From Eubacteriales bacterium (GTDB lineage: Bacteria > Bacillota > Clostridia > Lachnospirales > Lachnospiraceae), in contig JAUNPU010000025.1 in assembly GCA_030536555.1 (NCBI GenBank), positions 1 through 45,646 of the forward strand: DNA of 45,646 nucleotides, in the 5' to 3' direction. Shown one piece after another: positions 42,952 through 45,646 of the stretch. Every line of letters starts with the position of its first letter. The stretch's first letter is position 1. The notes beneath the pieces are model-generated. The model was not told the DNA's origin. It searched no databases and was given only the letters and a program-made list of their open reading frames with translations. Both the position numbers and the translations under genes were made by a program.

Positions 42952-44145
42952 TTACTCAACGATAGTAGCAACACGGCCTGAACCTACAGTTCTACCACCC
43001 TCACGGATAGCGAAACGTAAGCCCTGCTCCATAGCTACCGGATGGATCAGCTCAACGGTCATCTCTACGTTGTCGCCCGGCATGCACATCTCGGTGCCTT
43101 CCGGTAACTCGCAAACACCGGTAACGTCAGTTGTACGGAAGTAGAACTGCGGACGGTAGTTGTTGAAGAACGGAGTATGACGGCCACCCTCGTCTTTGGT
43201 CAGAACGTATACCTGTGCGGTAAACTTGGTGTGACATTTAACAGAGCCCGGTTTAACCAGAACCTGACCACGCTCGATATCAGTTCTCTGGATACCACGA
43301 AGCAGAGCACCGATGTTATCACCAGCCTGAGCCTCATCCAGTAACTTACGGAACATCTCGATACCGGTTACAACAGTCTTTCTGGTCTCTTCCTTGATAC
43401 CAACGATCTCAACCTCATCGTTCAGATGCAGAGCACCACGCTCAACACGACCGGTAGCAACAGTACCACGACCGGTAATGGTGAATACGTCCTCGACTGG
43501 CATCAGGAACGGCTTATCAGTCTCACGCTGCGGATCCGGAATCCAGCTGTCTACTGCATCCATCAGCTCCATGATCTTGTCGCCCCACGGGCCGTTCGGA
43601 TCTTCCAGAGCCTTCAGACCGGAACCCTGAATGATCGGGGTGTCGTCGCCCGGGAAACCATACTCGTTCAGCAGCTCACGGATCTCCATATCAACCAGCT
43701 CAAGCAGCTCTTCGTCTTCAACCATATCACACTTGTTCATGAATACAACGATGTACGGTACGCCTACCTGACGGGACAGCAGGATGTGCTCACGGGTCTG
43801 AGCCATAACACCATCGGTTGCAGCTACGATCAGGATAGCACCATCCATCTGAGCAGCACCGGTGATCATGTTCTTAACGTAGTCAGCATGTCCTGGGCAG
43901 TCAACGTGTGCATAGTGTCTCTTCTCGGTCTCGTACTCAACGTGAGAAGTATTGATGGTGATACCACGCTCTCTCTCCTCCGGAGCCTTATCGATGTTCT
44001 CGAAATCAACCTTAACGTTACCAGCTACTCTCTCTGCTAATACTTTGGTGATAGCAGCGGTAGTGGTGGTTTTACCATGGTCAACGTGGCCGATGGTACC
44101 AATGTTACAATGCGGTTTGCTTCTTTCAAACTTTGCTTTTGCCAT
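42952..44145 (-). CDS. tuf: Elongation factor Tu
   Basis: EF-Tu delivers aminoacyl-tRNA to the ribosome as a GTP complex. The 397-residue protein is full length. G-domain motifs are GHVDHGKT (19-26), DCPGH (82-86) and NKCD (137-140), and the beta-barrel domains end [17 protein letters not shown] lies 10 nt before the ATG. It follows fusA by about 146 nt but has its own strong promoter, so it can be made in excess over EF-G. Codon choice is strongly biased, as expected of a highly expressed gene. Confidence 0.99.
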   Translation of the reverse strand: MAKAKFERSKPHCNIGTIGHVDHGKTTTTAAITKVLAERVAGNVKVDFENIDKAPEERERGITINTSHVEYETEKRHYAHVDCPGHADYVKNMITGAAQMDGAILIVAATDGVMAQTREHILLSRQVGVPYIVVFMNKCDMVEDEELLELVDMEIRELLNEYGFPGDDTPIIQGSGLKALEDPNGPWGDKIMELMDAVDSWIPDPQRETDKPFLMPVEDVFTITGRGTVATGRVERGALHLNDEVEIVGIKEETRKTVVTGIEMFRKLLDEAQAGDNIGALLRGIQRTDIERGQVLVKPGSVKCHTKFTAQVYVLTKDEGGRHTPFFNNYRPQFYFRTTDVTGVCELPEGTEMCMPGDNVEMTVELIHPVAMEQGLRFAIREGGRTVGSGRVATIVE

Positions 44146-44208
44146 TTTATAACGTCCTCCTTAATAGGCCCGCTCATCGGGCTGTTAATTTATGATAGGC
44201 TGTTTTTT

Positions 44209-44237
44209 ATTATATGCTATTTCTGCATTTATTTCAA
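44209..44237 (-). promoter_or_regulatory. Promoter of tuf in the fusA-tuf gap
   Basis: TTGAAA (44232-44237) lies 17 nt from TATAAT (44209-44214) on the minus strand. The short leader contains a GCCCG/CGGGC hairpin. An upstream GC-rich hairpin at about 44253-44280 sits behind the fusA stop. Confidence 0.75.
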
Positions 44238-44291
44238 GCCTTTTCTTAATCCCCGCAGCCCCCGTGGGAGCCGCGGAAATCAGATTTTCAA

Positions 44292-45646
44292 TCAACCTTT
44301 GCGCTCAGCGATTACCTTCTCCTGTACGGACTTCGGAACCGGCTCGTACTTCTCGAAGAACATGGAGTAGTTACCACGTCCCTGAGTCATGGAACGAAGG
44401 TCGGTAGAGTAACCGAACATCTCGGACAGCGGAACGTAAGCCTTAACCATCTTACCGCCGCCGATATCTTCCATACCCTCGATACGACCACGACGGGAGT
44501 TGATACCACCGATTACGTCACCCATGTACTCTTCCGGCATGGTAACCTCAACCTTCATGATCGGCTCAAGCAGGATAGCGCCTGCCTTCTGCATAGCATC
44601 CTTGAATGCCATGGAACCAGCGATCTTGAACGCCATCTCGTTGGAATCGACCTCGTGGTAGGAACCGTCGTATACAGTAGCCTTTACGCCCAGTACCGGG
44701 AATCCAGCCAGGATACCGGACTTTGCAGCCTCTTCGATACCAGCGCCGACAGCCGGGATGTACTCCTTCGGAATCGCACCACCGACAACCGCGGACTCGA
44801 ACTTGAAGGTCTCTTCTCCGTTGGCATCCATCGGCTCGAAGCGTACTTTACAGTGACCGTACTGACCACGACCACCGGACTGCTTTGCGTACTTGCTGTC
44901 TACATCAACAGCCTTGGTGAAGCTCTCCTTGTATGCAACCTGCGGAGCACCAACGTTAGCTTCTACGTTGAACTCACGCAGCAGACGGTCTACGATGATC
45001 TCCAGATGCAGCTCGCCCATACCGGAGATGATGGTCTGACCAGTCTCCTGATTGGTAGCTGCACGGAAGGTCGGATCCTCCTCTGCCAGCTTTGCCAGAG
45101 CCTCGCTCATCTTGCCCTGACCGGCTTTGGTCTTCGGCTCGATTGCGATATCGATAACCGGCTCCGGGAACTCCATGGACTCCAGGATAACCGGATGCTG
45201 CTCATCACAGATGGTATCACCGGTACCGGTCAGCTTGAAGCCTACTGCTGCAGCGATATCGCCGGAGTAAACCTTGTCAAGCTCCTGTCTCTTGTTTGCA
45301 TGCATCTGCAGGATACGTCCAACACGCTCCTTCTTGCCCTTGGTAGCGTTCAGCACGTAGGAACCGGAATTCAGGGTACCGGAGTACACACGGAAGAATG
45401 CCAGCTTACCTACAAACGGGTCGGTCATGATCTTGAATGCCAGTGCTGCGAACGGCTCTTCGTCGGAAGAATGTCTCACAACGTCATTGCCATCCAGATC
45501 AACGCCCTTGATAGACGGAACGTCAAGCGGAGACGGCATGAACTCAATGATAGCGTCCAGAAGCTTCTGAACACCCTTGTTTCTGTATGCGGTACCGCAG
45601 CATACCGGAACAGCGGTACACTCGCAGGTAGCTTTTCTCAGAACCT
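44292..45646 (-). CDS. fusA: Elongation factor G, C-terminal part (5' end outside window)
   Basis: EF-G drives ribosomal translocation. The frame runs to the right edge without a start, so the missing N-terminus holds the first motifs of the GTPase domain. The visible part begins near the end of that domain ([35 protein letters not shown]). It continues through domain II ([27 protein letters not shown]), domain III ([21 protein letters not shown]), domain IV ([16 protein letters not shown]) and domain V ([27 protein letters not shown]). Within the visible part the gene is intact. It precedes tuf, as in the conserved str operon. Confidence 0.98.
   Translation of the reverse strand, partial: VLRKATCECTAVPVCCGTAYRNKGVQKLLDAIIEFMPSPLDVPSIKGVDLDGNDVVRHSSDEEPFAALAFKIMTDPFVGKLAFFRVYSGTLNSGSYVLNATKGKKERVGRILQMHANKRQELDKVYSGDIAAAVGFKLTGTGDTICDEQHPVILESMEFPEPVIDIAIEPKTKAGQGKMSEALAKLAEEDPTFRAATNQETGQTIISGMGELHLEIIVDRLLREFNVEANVGAPQVAYKESFTKAVDVDSKYAKQSGGRGQYGHCKVRFEPMDANGEETFKFESAVVGGAIPKEYIPAVGAGIEEAAKSGILAGFPVLGVKATVYDGSYHEVDSNEMAFKIAGSMAFKDAMQKAGAILLEPIMKVEVTMPEEYMGDVIGGINSRRGRIEGMEDIGGGKMVKAYVPLSEMFGYSTDLRSMTQGRGNYSMFFEKYEPVPKSVQEKVIAERKG

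Noticed and set aside
44146..44291. Ribosomal-protein or other leader element between fusA and tuf
   Set aside because: Only a GC-rich hairpin, a standard promoter and a short leader hairpin are visible; no known autoregulatory motif.

Overview
The window looks like the chromosome of a gut-type Clostridia, most likely a Lachnospiraceae member. The basis is Firmicutes-style AGGAGG ribosome sites, TTGACA-17-TATAAT promoters, anaerobic class III ribonucleotide reductase, rubredoxin, UgpABE/MsmEFG-like sugar ABC systems without their own ATPase, a flavinylated lipoprotein reductase, and fusA-tuf. The genus is not resolved. No rRNA, tRNA, CRISPR array or intact insertion sequence was seen.

Layout. 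(1) 1-6.8 kb, minus strand: a surface-glycan block with a partial polytopic membrane protein, a family 2 glycosyltransferase and the four genes of GDP-D-glycero-alpha-D-manno-heptose synthesis (gmhA, gmhB, hddA, hddC). Two homologous 255/254-bp intergenic arrays of the 9-mer TTGGACAAT in strictly alternating orientation bracket the heptose cassette. (2) 6.8-10.2 kb: a small EamA transporter, a LysR regulator, and a divergent operon of a possible Tubby/LURP-like protein plus a split chromate-type transporter. (3) 10.2-15.8 kb, minus: a 1,363-residue methyltransferase/kinase-like/GT2/GT4 fusion and a Wzt-type ABC ATPase with a carbohydrate-binding tail, continuing the glycan theme. No Wzm permease is beside it. 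(4) 15.8-25.6 kb: an AT-rich island with a HigBA-type toxin-antitoxin pair and an operon for glycerophosphodiester capture (MgtC, DUF624, two permeases, UgpQ-like diesterase, TIM-barrel protein, binding lipoprotein, HAD phosphatase), with a divergent LacI-family regulator. (5) 25.6-34.2 kb: a DUF2935 protein, an FMN/FAD lipoprotein reductase, a hybrid histidine kinase, rubredoxin and nrdD with two NrdR boxes. (6) 34.4-45.6 kb: a D-Ala-D-Ala carboxypeptidase, a second sugar ABC transporter with an RpiR-type regulator, an SGNH hydrolase, a secreted subtilase, tuf and the 3' part of fusA.

How it fits together. Regions 1 and 3 together would make an activated heptose, assemble a heptose-containing chain and hand it to an ABC exporter. 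The island would import phosphodiesters and release glycerol 3-phosphate, glycerol and phosphate, with MgtC plausibly tuning phosphate balance. The most unusual signal is the pair of arrays at 1617-1871 and 6472-6725: eight 9-mers each, with the same spacing to within one base. I do not recognise this element. A second oddity is that several neighbouring glycan genes carry in-frame, repeat-built low-complexity linkers.
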